The position numbers and the translations under genes were made by a program. A DNA stretch of 10,004 nucleotides from Nitriliruptoraceae bacterium. GTDB lineage: Bacteria; Actinomycetota; Nitriliruptoria; Nitriliruptorales; Nitriliruptoraceae. A model generated the notes under the pieces. The model had not been told where the DNA came from and did not search any database. It saw nothing but the letters and a program-made list of their open reading frames with translations. The stretch spans positions 1 to 10,004 of the forward strand of contig SKTG01000276.1 of NCBI GenBank assembly GCA_007118045.1, written 5' to 3'. Shown here one piece after another: positions 1 through 6,446 of the stretch. Within the stretch, counting starts at the first letter, position 1, and each line of letters starts with the position of its first letter.

Positions 1-492
1 GGCGGCCGCCTCGGCCGGCGCGCCGGCGGCTGCCGGCTCCTCGGCGACGATCGGGCCGTGGACCAGGTCCTGCTCCACGGCGGAGAAGAACTCCCCGGCC
101 GTCTTCTTGGCGACGCCGACGAGCATGCGCTGACCGACCCCGCCGATCATGCCACCGACGACCGCGTCCGCGTCGTAGTGCACGACGGTCGCGTCGTCCT
201 TCTCCTCGAGGCGGACCTCGGCCTCCGCCTGGATCGTCCCCGGCCCCCCGGCACCACGTGCGTGCAGCGTGTAGCGCTCGGGCTCCTGCTGGTCGGTCAG
301 GCGCACGCTGCCCCGGTAGATGCCCTTGACGCTGGCGACGCCGGCGTTGACCGTGGCGGCGTACTCGTCGGGGCCGGTGACCTCCAACGACTGGCATCCG
401 GGCAGGGTCCGGGCGAGTACGGCCGGATCCTGCATGGCGTCCCACACGCGCTCGCGCGACGCGGCGATCTCGTGACTCCCGGCGATCTTCAC
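1..492 (-). CDS. CoxG-type SRPBCC accessory protein of the molybdenum hydroxylase operon (C-terminus outside window)
   Basis: The frame opens with GTG at 492-490 and stays open to the window edge, giving 164 residues and no stop. The protein begins VKIAGSHEIAASRERVWDAM and has the CoxG/SRPBCC pattern: an N-terminal strand, a helix with VWDAM, then LARTLPGCQSLE (residues 26-37), a GVASVKGIYRG strand (51-61) and a C-terminal amphipathic helix (about 117-144). From about residue 150 it becomes an Ala/Pro/Glu-rich linker, so a further segment probably lies outside the window; some CoxG proteins carry a C-terminal membrane anchor, which cannot be seen here. CoxG proteins accompany CoxMSL-type hydroxylases; a role in membrane recruitment or maturation is proposed for the family. 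The start is supported by AGGAGA at 504-499, six bases upstream, and by a GTGA overlap with the stop of the large-subunit gene. The family assignment is confident; the exact role is inferred. Confidence 0.85.
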   Translation of the reverse strand, partial: MKIAGSHEIAASRERVWDAMQDPAVLARTLPGCQSLEVTGPDEYAATVNAGVASVKGIYRGSVRLTDQQEPERYTLHARGAGGPGTIQAEAEVRLEEKDDATVVHYDADAVVGGMIGGVGQRMLVGVAKKTAGEFFSAVEQDLVHGPIVAEEPAAAGAPAEAAA

Positions 493-2885
493 GTCGTGTC
501 TCCTGGTCGGTCCTGTGCCGTCGTCAGACGCTGCTCGTGCAGCTGCGACGGGGAGATCGGCATCGCGTCGATGACGACCCCGGTGGCGTCCTCGATGGCG
601 GCCGCGATCGCGGCGGCGCCGGGGATCACCCCGGCCTCACCGGCTCCCTTGATGCCGAGCGGGTTGAGCGGCGAGGGGGTCTCGAGGTGGTCGATGTCCA
701 CGGAGGGGACCTCGGTGGCGTAGGGCATGAGGAAGTCCATGAAGCTGGCGTTCTGCAGCTGCCCGTGCTCGTCGTAGGCCATCCGCTCGTAGAGCGCGCC
801 ACCGACGCCCTGCGCGACGCCACCGAGCACCTGGCCCTGCACGATGCGGGGGTTGAGCAGCGGCCCGCAGTCGTGCACCACGGCGTAGCGCACCACCTCG
901 ATGTCGGAGGTGTCCGGATCGACCGAGACCTCCACCGCGTGCATGCCGTTGGCGAAGGTGGAGCTCATCGGCGAGTAGTAGTCCGTGGCCTCCAGGCCGG
1001 GCTCGTCGTCGTCGGTGACCGGGGGCTGGCCCTCCTTGCCCGGGTTCGCGAACTGCGTCGCGATCCGTGCCGACTCGTCGAAGGCGTAGCGCAGCGGGTT
1101 CGACAGGGTCGCGACGACCTTGAGGTCGATGGCGGTGTCGGGACTGCCGACCACCCGGGCCTGACCGTCCGCGAGCTCGAGGTCCTCCGCGTCGACCTCC
1201 AGCGCCTCAGAGGCGATGCGCAACGCCTTCTCGCGGACCCTGCGCGCGGCGAGGTGGATCGCGTTGCCGCTCATGACGGCGGCGCGCGAGGCGAACGTGC
1301 CGACCGCGTACGGGAAGCGGCGCGTGTCGCCGGTGACCACGCGCACGTCGGCGAGGTCGACGCCCAGCTCGTCCGCCACGATCTGGGCGAAGACCGTCTG
1401 GTGGCCCTGCCCCTGCGTGGACAGCCCGGTGGAGACCTGCACGGTGCCGCCTGGCTCGATGAGCACGTGCCCGCCCTCGTAGGGGCCGACGCCGGTGCCC
1501 TCGACGTAGGTGGCCAGCCCGATGCCGAGCAGCCGACCCTCGGCCTCCGCGGCCGCGCGGCGCTCCTCGAAGCCGTCCCAGTCGACCAGCTGCTTGAGCT
1601 TCTCCAGCGAGGCGGGGAAGTCGCCGGAGTCGTAGCGCAGCGGACGACCGTCCTGGAAGGTCAGCCCGAAGTCGTAGGGCATCTCCTCGGGCTGGAGGAA
1701 GTTGACGCTCCGGACCTCGGTGCGGTCCTTGCCGAGGTGGGCCGCGATCCGGTCGATCGTGCGCTCCATCGCGAAGCAGCCCTGCGGTCGGCCGGCACCG
1801 CGATAGGGGCTCACCGGGGTCGTGTTGGTGTACACGCTGTCGAAGACGACCCGGTAGTTCTCGAGCTTGTAGGGGCCGATCAGCTGCGTCGAGGTGATGA
1901 TCGGCACGATCAGGCCGTACGGGATGTAGGCACCGTGGTCGTGGATGAACTCGACGTCGAGGCCGAGCACCCGCCCGTCGTCGTCGAAGCCGACGTCGAT
2001 CCAGTGCACCTGCGCGCGCTCGTGGTTGGCGGACACGAAGTGCTCGCGGCGGTCCTCGGTGAACTTCACGTCGTGCCCGAGCTCGCGCGCCGCCCACGGC
2101 ACGAGGATCTCCTCGGGCCAGGGGTGCATGATCTTGACGCCGAAGCCCCCACCGATGTCCGGCGCGATGCACTCCACCTGGGCGAGCTGGAGGCCGAGGA
2201 AGGCCGCGACGGCGGCGCGCACGCTGGTGGGCGCCTGCGTGGAGGTGTGGAGCCGGACCCGCTCGTCGTCGCCGTCCCAACGGGCGTAGGTCCCCCGGCC
2301 CTCCATCGGCGTCGAGGCCGACCGCTCGATGTCGAGCCGGAACCGCAGCCGGTTGGGGGCGGCTCCGATGGCGGCCGGTGCGTCCCCGATCGACTGCTCG
2401 AGGTGCGCCGCGACGTTGTCGGGGACGTCGTCGTGCACGGCGTGCTCGGCCGCGCGGGCCCGCTCCGGCCCCACGACGGCCGGCAGCGGGTCGTACTCGA
2501 CGAGGATGCGCTCGGCGGCGTCCTCCGCGGCGTAGCGGTCGGTCGCGGTGACCATCACGACCGCCTCGCCGACGTGGTTGACCTCCCCGTCGGCGAGCAG
2601 GTGCTGGGTCCGACCCGCCGTGAGGCTCGGGTGCGGTAGCAGCAGCGGCAACGGCTCCTGGAGCCGCGGTGGGAGGTCCTCGAAGGTGTGGATGGCGATC
2701 AGCCCCTCGACCTCCAACGCACCGGAGACGTCGATGTCGAGGACGCGGGCGTGGGCGTGGGGGCTGCGCACCATCGCGATCTGGAAGGCGTCGTGTCCGA
2801 GGTCGTCGAGGTAGCGACCCTCACCACGGAGCAGCCGCGGATCCTCCGAACGGGCGACGGGCGCGCCGACGGAGCGGGTGGTCAC
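489..2885 (-). CDS. Molybdopterin-binding large subunit of a xanthine dehydrogenase-family hydroxylase (CoxL type, form II)
   Basis: This 798-residue protein has the usual length of a CoxL-type subunit, which carries the Mo-molybdopterin cofactor and performs substrate hydroxylation. Visible landmarks in order: the N-terminal VGAPVARSEDPRLLRGEGRY (7-25 region), GGGFG (245-249), the active-site loop YRGAGRPQ (361-368), QGQGHQ (491-496) and KGAGEAG (746-752), where Glu750 aligns with the catalytic base Glu763 of Oligotropha CoxL. True (form I) CO dehydrogenase has AYRCSFR, with a Cys that binds copper; here Gly363 replaces it, so CO oxidation by the Mo-Cu mechanism is unlikely. An aldehyde or N-heterocycle is a more typical substrate for such enzymes, but the real substrate cannot be read from sequence. 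The GTG start is supported by GGGGAGG at 2899-2893, seven bases upstream, and overlaps the 2Fe-2S subunit stop as GTGA. The downstream CoxG start overlaps its own stop. The family is certain; CO as substrate is doubtful. Confidence 0.95.
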   Translation of the reverse strand: MTTRSVGAPVARSEDPRLLRGEGRYLDDLGHDAFQIAMVRSPHAHARVLDIDVSGALEVEGLIAIHTFEDLPPRLQEPLPLLLPHPSLTAGRTQHLLADGEVNHVGEAVVMVTATDRYAAEDAAERILVEYDPLPAVVGPERARAAEHAVHDDVPDNVAAHLEQSIGDAPAAIGAAPNRLRFRLDIERSASTPMEGRGTYARWDGDDERVRLHTSTQAPTSVRAAVAAFLGLQLAQVECIAPDIGGGFGVKIMHPWPEEILVPWAARELGHDVKFTEDRREHFVSANHERAQVHWIDVGFDDDGRVLGLDVEFIHDHGAYIPYGLIVPIITSTQLIGPYKLENYRVVFDSVYTNTTPVSPYRGAGRPQGCFAMERTIDRIAAHLGKDRTEVRSVNFLQPEEMPYDFGLTFQDGRPLRYDSGDFPASLEKLKQLVDWDGFEERRAAAEAEGRLLGIGLATYVEGTGVGPYEGGHVLIEPGGTVQVSTGLSTQGQGHQTVFAQIVADELGVDLADVRVVTGDTRRFPYAVGTFASRAAVMSGNAIHLAARRVREKALRIASEALEVDAEDLELADGQARVVGSPDTAIDLKVVATLSNPLRYAFDESARIATQFANPGKEGQPPVTDDDEPGLEATDYYSPMSSTFANGMHAVEVSVDPDTSDIEVVRYAVVHDCGPLLNPRIVQGQVLGGVAQGVGGALYERMAYDEHGQLQNASFMDFLMPYATEVPSVDIDHLETPSPLNPLGIKGAGEAGVIPGAAAIAAAIEDATGVVIDAMPISPSQLHEQRLTTAQDRPGDTT

Positions 2886-3490
2886 GACGGCACCTCCCCA
2901 CCGCCGTCGCCCCCGGCGGGGCCGTGCTCGCCACCGGGCCGGCCGGCGAACGCGTCATCCTCCGGCTGGTGCTGTGAGCGTGGGTCGGCGCCGCTGGCGC
3001 GGAGGTCCCCGGCTGCCTGCTTGACCGCCGCGAGGATGCCCGCGTAGCCGGTGCAACGGCACAGGTTGCCCGACATGCCCTCGCGGATCTCGTCGTCGTC
3101 GGGCTCGGTCGTCTCCGCGAGGAACCCGCAGGCGCTCATGACGAAGCCGGGCGTGCAGTAGCCACACTGCAGGCCGTGCTGGTCCTGGAAGGCCGCCTGC
3201 ACGGGATGCAGGGTGCCGTCGTCGGCCGCCAGCCCCTCGACGGTGGTGAGCTCGCGGCCGTGCACGCTGACCGCGAAGGCCAGACAGGACCGGATCGGCG
3301 CACCGTCCAGCAGGATCGTGCACGCGCCGCAGACCCCGTGTTCGCAGCCGACGTGGGTCCCGGTCAGCCGCAGGTCGTGGCGCAGGAAGTCGCTGAGCAG
3401 CCGTCGGGGCGGGACCTCGGCGGCGCGAGGTACCCCGTTGACGGTGACCTCGACCTCGATGCGTTCGTGCGCGCCGGCCGTCACGCTCAT
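2882..3490 (-). CDS. 2Fe-2S small subunit of the molybdenum hydroxylase (CoxS type)
   Basis: This 202-residue protein carries electrons from the Mo site to FAD through two 2Fe-2S clusters. The plant-ferredoxin-type N-terminal domain has Cys49, Cys54, Cys57 and Cys69 (GCEHGVCGACTILLDG). The helical C-terminal [2Fe-2S] domain has CGYC (Cys109, Cys112) and CRC (Cys144, Cys146). All eight ligands are present, so the subunit should be functional. CoxS-type subunits are usually about 160 residues; here residues from about 163 to 202 form an extra Gly/Asp/Glu/Pro-rich tail, probably disordered. The ATG start at 3490 follows GAGGAAGGG (3507-3499) by eight bases and overlaps the stop of the FAD subunit as ATGA. 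Its own stop overlaps the large-subunit start as GTGA. Cytoplasmic location is expected because there is no twin-arginine signal. Confidence 0.96.
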   Translation of the reverse strand: MSVTAGAHERIEVEVTVNGVPRAAEVPPRRLLSDFLRHDLRLTGTHVGCEHGVCGACTILLDGAPIRSCLAFAVSVHGRELTTVEGLAADDGTLHPVQAAFQDQHGLQCGYCTPGFVMSACGFLAETTEPDDDEIREGMSGNLCRCTGYAGILAAVKQAAGDLRASGADPRSQHQPEDDAFAGRPGGEHGPAGGDGGGEVPS

Positions 3491-4383
3491 GTGTGCGTCC
3501 CTTCCTCGGCCGCAGCGTCCTCCGCCGCGCGCCGTGCCGCGCTCTCCAGCGCCCGCCCGAGCAGGACACCGGCGAGGTGGCGGCGGTAGCTGGCCGTGGC
3601 GTGGATGTCGTCGGTTGGATCGATCGCGGCCCGGGCCAGACCGATGGCCTCGCCCGGCTCCAGCGCGTCGAACGCCTGGCCGCTCAACGCATCGGTGAGC
3701 TCGACGCCGATGGGCGTGCCGCCCACGCCGATGAAGGCCGCCCGGGCCGCCGCCACGTTGCGGGCCGGATCGAGCGTGACGGTGACGGCCACGCCGGCCA
3801 TGGCGTAGTCGCCGTGCCGCCGCGCGAGCTCCTCGAACGCCGAGCCCGTACGCGGCGCGGGCCGGGAGAACACGACCGCGCGCGCCAGCTCGCCCGGTCG
3901 CACGTCGGATTCCAGCGGGCCGAGCAGGAACGAGTCGGCGGTGGCCTCGCGCCGACCCTGCGTGCTGACCAGCTCGACGTTCCCGTCGAGGAGCCCCAGC
4001 AGGGCCGGCAGCTCACCGGCCGGGTCCCCGTGCACGATCGAGCCGAGTGCGGTCCCGCGGTTGCGGATCACGGGGTGGGCGACCCAGTCGAGGGCCTGGC
4101 GCAGCAGCGGGATCGCCGCGGTCGCCTCCGCGTGGGTGCGCAGCCGCTCGTGGGTGACGCGGGCCGGCACCCGGACGTGCTCGGCGGTCACCTCGACGGT
4201 GTCGAGCTCGGGGACGCGGGCCAGGTCGACCAGGGCGGGAGGCGCGGCCAGGCGCATGTTCAGCAACGGGATCAGGCTCTGCCCGCCGGCCAGGACCTTG
4301 CCGTCCTCACCGAGCTCGCTGAGCGTCGTCAGCGTCTCGTCGACGCTCTCGGGGGCGTGGTAGGCGAAGGGAGACGGCTTCAC
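3487..4383 (-). CDS. FAD-binding medium subunit of the molybdenum hydroxylase (CoxM type)
   Basis: This 298-residue protein has the usual length of a CoxM-type subunit and passes electrons from the iron-sulfur clusters through FAD to the external acceptor. The first FAD motif, AGGQSLIPLLNMRLA (32-46), is canonical. The second reads RNRGTALGSIVHGDPAGE (107-124): the family's TIGG is TALG here (111-114), while His118, Asp120 and Pro121 are retained. The C-terminal domain has RRHGDYAMAGVA (188-199) and the terminal SYRRHLAGVLLGRAL helix, as expected. It is the first gene of the operon, and its stop overlaps the CoxS-type start by four bases (ATGA). The GTG start at 4383-4381 has GGGGA at 4395-4391, seven bases upstream, and the residues right after it (KPSPFAYHAPESVDE) match the family N-terminus, so the start is secure. 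Confidence 0.94.
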   Translation of the reverse strand: MKPSPFAYHAPESVDETLTTLSELGEDGKVLAGGQSLIPLLNMRLAAPPALVDLARVPELDTVEVTAEHVRVPARVTHERLRTHAEATAAIPLLRQALDWVAHPVIRNRGTALGSIVHGDPAGELPALLGLLDGNVELVSTQGRREATADSFLLGPLESDVRPGELARAVVFSRPAPRTGSAFEELARRHGDYAMAGVAVTVTLDPARNVAAARAAFIGVGGTPIGVELTDALSGQAFDALEPGEAIGLARAAIDPTDDIHATASYRRHLAGVLLGRALESAARRAAEDAAAEEGTHT

Positions 4384-4478
4384 CCGAGGGTCCCCAGCCG
4401 TGACGGCCGCCGGGTCCGCGACGTCCGGGCAGGATCGTTGCGTTGCACCAGTGCCCCTCGATCGGATGCGGGAACGCT

Positions 4479-4496
4479 ACCCGCTGGTGAGCGGGT
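4479..4496. promoter_or_regulatory. Perfect 18-bp palindrome upstream of the hydroxylase operon, possible operator
   Basis: The sequence ACCCGCT-GGTG-AGCGGGT is a perfect inverted repeat with seven-base arms and a four-base centre. It lies about 100 bases upstream of the FAD-subunit start, immediately downstream (minus-strand sense) of a TTGACA box at 4508-4503 and next to TAGCGT at 4479-4474. That position would suit a repressor site controlling the operon. No regulator gene is present in the window, and a GC-rich palindrome can arise by chance, so the functional reading is only inference. Confidence 0.3.
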
Positions 4497-4581
4497 GGGG
4501 GATGTCAACTGGTGCCCAAAGCGATCCCTGGCCGCTGTGCGACGCTGACGTGGCCGACGACGTCGGGAGCATCGACCAGGA

Positions 4582-4605
4582 GGACCGGGCCCGAGAGGCC
4601 CGTCC
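4582..4605. other. Long imperfect hairpin in the divergent intergenic region
   Basis: GGAC-C-GGGCC, loop CGAGA, then GGCCC-GTCC can fold into nine base pairs with one bulged C (4586). It lies about 145 bases before the sirtuin start and about 200 bases before the hydroxylase operon. There is no T-run on either side, so it is not a canonical terminator, and no gene reads into it from inside the window. It could be a leader structure or a protein-binding site; the pairing is directly visible but its role is unknown. Confidence 0.3.
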
Positions 4606-4739
4606 ATGGTCCCGACGGCGAGGTCACCGGCGCCACCCACGGGGCAGGCGGTGCCGGGTGAGCCGGTGACTAGCCTCGGTCGGGTCGGCACGCCCGCACG
4701 TGGAGCGGACCCGGGCCGATCGACCGAGCCGCCGTCCCC

Positions 4740-4745
4740 GAGGAG
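4740..4745 (+). promoter_or_regulatory. Ribosome binding site that fixes the sirtuin start
   Basis: GAGGAG lies five bases before GTG 4751 and only two before the adjacent in-frame GTG 4748. The spacing favours 4751 and argues against the upstream in-frame start at 4700, which would add 17 Arg-rich residues unlike any sirtuin N-terminus. Confidence 0.6.
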
Positions 4746-4750
4746 CCGTG

Positions 4751-5533
4751 GTGTCAAGCGACCAGACGGCCGCCATCGACCGCGTCGCCACCTGGCTGAC
4801 GACCGCGCGACAGGTCGTCGCCCTGACCGGCGCGGGCGTGTCCACCGGTTCGGGGATCCCGGACTTCCGCGGTCCGCAGGGGCTGTGGACCACGCAGCCG
4901 GAGAAGGAACGCCTCTTCTCGATCGACGCCTACCTCGAGGACCCGGAGGTGCGGCGACAGGTGTGGCAACTGCGCCTCGACAACCCGGCATTCACGACCG
5001 GTCCGAACGCCGCACACACGGCGCTGGCTCAGCTCGAGCGCCTGGGCCACCTGCACACCGTCGTGACCCAGAACATCGACGGGTTGCACCAGGCCGGGGG
5101 CTCGTCGCCGGATCGCGTCGTGGAGGTCCACGGCACGATCCACGAGGTCGAGTGCCTCACCTGCGAACGACGCGTGCCCGCGCGACCGCAGCTCGACCGC
5201 GTCCGTGCCGGGGAGGCCGACCCGCCCTGCGAACGGTGCGGGGGGCTGCAGAAGACGGCCACCATCTCGTTCGGTCAGTCGCTGGACCCCGCGGTGCTGC
5301 AACGGGCGCACGACGCCGTCATGGGCGCCGACCTGCTGCTGGCGGTCGGCTCGTCGCTGGTGGTCCACCCCGTCGCCCTGTTGCCGCGGACGGCCCTGGA
5401 GGTCGGGGCCCGGCTGGTGGTCGTCAACGAGCAGCCGACGCCCTACGACGAACGGGCCGCCGAGGTCCTCCGCGAGGACGCCGGCGACGTGCTGACCGCG
5501 CTGGTCGAGGGGGTCCGCCAGCGCGTCGGCTGA
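4751..5533 (+). CDS. Sirtuin, NAD-dependent protein deacylase (SIR2 family)
   Basis: The 260-residue protein has all the core features of a SIR2-family deacylase, which removes acyl groups from protein lysines using NAD and releases nicotinamide and O-acyl-ADP-ribose. The NAD-binding motif is GAGVSTGSGIPDFRG (27-41). TQNIDGLH spans 106-113, the catalytic His is His127 (VEVHG), and the zinc ribbon is Cys135/Cys138 and Cys160/Cys163. GSSL lies at 200-203 and VNEQPT at 225-230. The length is normal for a bacterial enzyme. GIPDFRGPQGLWT is similar to the SIRT6-like pattern, and I do not see an obvious Tyr-x-x-Arg pair of the desuccinylase (SIRT5/CobB) class, so deacetylation is the safer guess. 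GTG 4751 is chosen for its GAGGAG ribosome site. The gene stands alone, divergent from the hydroxylase operon and 271 bases before the next gene; no target is evident from context. Confidence 0.93.
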   Translation: MSSDQTAAIDRVATWLTTARQVVALTGAGVSTGSGIPDFRGPQGLWTTQPEKERLFSIDAYLEDPEVRRQVWQLRLDNPAFTTGPNAAHTALAQLERLGHLHTVVTQNIDGLHQAGGSSPDRVVEVHGTIHEVECLTCERRVPARPQLDRVRAGEADPPCERCGGLQKTATISFGQSLDPAVLQRAHDAVMGADLLLAVGSSLVVHPVALLPRTALEVGARLVVVNEQPTPYDERAAEVLREDAGDVLTALVEGVRQRVG

Positions 5534-5804
5534 GCCTGGTTCGCTGCGGCGCGCCGCGGACCGCCGCCAGCGCCGGTGCGCCGGGAGCCGGGAGCGCCCG
5601 TCCGACCCCGGACCCGGATCGCCGATCCGACCCCGGACCCGGATCGTCGATCCGACCCCGAGCCCGGTCGCCGGTACGCCGCCGAGCCCGACGTGGCATG
5701 CTGCGGCGAGGCCGAGCATCCTGGGGATCGCCATCGATCGCACCGTCGGAGCGTGGACACCGCGGCGCGTCGACCGACGGAACGGGCGGCACGGCGAGCT
5801 CGCG
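5534..5804. other. Intergenic region between the sirtuin and methyltransferase genes
   Basis: These 271 bases contain a block of 25-bp tandem repeats (5603-5677, separate entry) and no typical poly-T terminator after the sirtuin. From about 5721 to 5804 the frame of the downstream methyltransferase stays open and reads like family sequence just before the annotated TTG (GRHGELAL), so the true 5' end of that gene may lie inside this region. No conventional promoter is obvious; CATGCT at 5697-5702 is a weak -10-like string. Confidence 0.4.
5603..5677. repeat. Three tandem copies of a 25-bp repeat, each of the first two with a 13-bp palindrome
   Basis: Unit 1 (5603-5627) and unit 2 (5628-5652) are identical except for one base (C5622 versus T5647). 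Unit 3 (5653-5677) is clearly related but diverged. Units 1 and 2 begin CGACCCCGGACCC; each gives the palindrome GGATCG-N-CGATCC (5616-5628 and 5641-5653) across its end. In DNA these are evenly spaced, 25 bp apart, about two and a half helical turns. They may be stacked binding sites, an intergenic hairpin family repeated elsewhere in the genome, or simple slippage duplication. The repeat is directly visible; its role is not. Confidence 0.8.
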
Positions 5805-6446
5805 TTGATCGAGGCCGGGGCCGAGTTCGAGCTCGTCAGCAACGGCACGTTCCTGATGGACACCCGTGACGGGCGTTCCGAGCGCCACCTCGTCGATCGC
5901 GCCGTCGCGGCCTCGCCCCGGCCGGTCCCCCGCCTGCTGGTCGGCGGACTCGGCGTGGGGTTCAGCCTCGCTGCGGCGCTCGCGCATGACGTGGAGGAGG
6001 TGGTCGTCGTCGAGTGCGAGGCGGCCGTGATCGCCTGGAACCGCGACCACACCGGTCCGCGCACCGGCGGGACCGTGGCCGCGCCCGGCGTCCGCTGCGT
6101 CGAGGCGGATCTGGTCACCTGGCTGCGCGACCACGCCGAGGTGTTCGACGCGATCTGCCTCGACGTCGACAACGGCCCCGACTGGCTGGTGGGTGACGCG
6201 AACGCCTGGCTGTACGGACCGGACGGTCTGACCTGCCTCGGGGCACATCTGACCGGTGACGGCGTGTTGGCCGTCTGGTCCGCCGCACGCGCCCCCGCCT
6301 TCGCGGAGCGGCTGCACGCCCGCTTCTCGCGGGTCGTGATCGACGACGTACCGGTCGCCCGCGGGGTGCCCGACGTGGTCTACGTGGCCCAGGGACCCCG
6401 GACGCCCGGGCCCGACGCCGACGGGGACGGCGGTGGCGCGCCGTGA
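5805..6446 (+). CDS. Spermidine-synthase-like SAM-dependent methyltransferase
   Basis: This 213-residue protein has the Rossmann fold of the spermidine synthase/MnmC-like methyltransferase group. The nucleotide-binding loop is LLVGGLGVGFSL (44-55), followed by the acidic residue that ends strand 2 (VVVVECE, Glu70). VEADL (99-103) probably contacts adenine, and LDVDNGPDWL (119-128) is the signature of this actinobacterial subgroup. The strand VLAVWSA (154-160) and VPDVVYVAQ (188-196) complete the fold. It lacks the full N-terminal beta domain of polyamine synthases and has no speD neighbour, so polyamine synthesis is doubtful; the substrate is unknown. The TTG at 5805 is the first usual start in frame, but GRHGELAL just upstream also looks like family sequence, so the start is uncertain (CTG 5721 is one possibility). 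The C-terminal 20 residues are Pro/Gly/Asp-rich. Its stop overlaps the pyc start as GTGA, implying co-translation with pyc. Confidence 0.85.
   Translation: MIEAGAEFELVSNGTFLMDTRDGRSERHLVDRAVAASPRPVPRLLVGGLGVGFSLAAALAHDVEEVVVVECEAAVIAWNRDHTGPRTGGTVAAPGVRCVEADLVTWLRDHAEVFDAICLDVDNGPDWLVGDANAWLYGPDGLTCLGAHLTGDGVLAVWSAARAPAFAERLHARFSRVVIDDVPVARGVPDVVYVAQGPRTPGPDADGDGGGAP

Larger units (their letters stand above)
4384..4750. promoter_or_regulatory. Divergent intergenic region between the hydroxylase operon and the sirtuin gene
   Basis: These 367 bases separate two divergent transcription units and should hold both promoters. I see no convincing gene: the open frames lack family-like composition. 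On the minus strand, TTGACA occurs at 4508-4503 and TAGCGT at 4479-4474, but the spacing of 23 bases is too long for a normal vegetative promoter. On the plus strand, TAGCCT at 4671-4676 resembles an actinobacterial -10 box for the sirtuin gene, without a good -35. The region also holds a palindrome at 4479-4496 and a long hairpin at 4582-4605, listed separately. The regional role is inferred from gene orientation; individual promoter boxes are weak. Confidence 0.5.

Noticed and set aside
537..2639. A 700-residue plus-strand open frame opposite the large hydroxylase subunit.
   Set aside because: It is rich in Arg, Gly, Val, Asp and His in the way expected of antisense reading of GC-rich coding DNA, and it overlaps an unambiguous CoxL-type gene.
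489..4383. Annotation of the operon as a genuine aerobic CO dehydrogenase.
   Set aside because: The large subunit lacks the Cys of the AYRCSFR loop needed for the Mo-Cu site, so only the broader molybdenum hydroxylase family can be supported.
4445..4515. GCACCAGT (4445-4452) and ACTGGTGC (4508-4515) as a distant inverted repeat, possibly transposon ends or a looped operator.
   Set aside because: An eight-base match is expected about once by chance in a region of this size, and nothing between the arms suggests an element.
5603..5677. The 25-bp repeats as a CRISPR array.
   Set aside because: The units are directly adjacent with no spacers and there are no cas genes in the window.
4606..5808. 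A 400-residue plus-strand open frame across the sirtuin gene.
   Set aside because: It is Arg/Gly/Pro-rich out-of-frame translation of the sirtuin and the repeat region with no domain pattern. The overlapping sirtuin frame has all its catalytic motifs.
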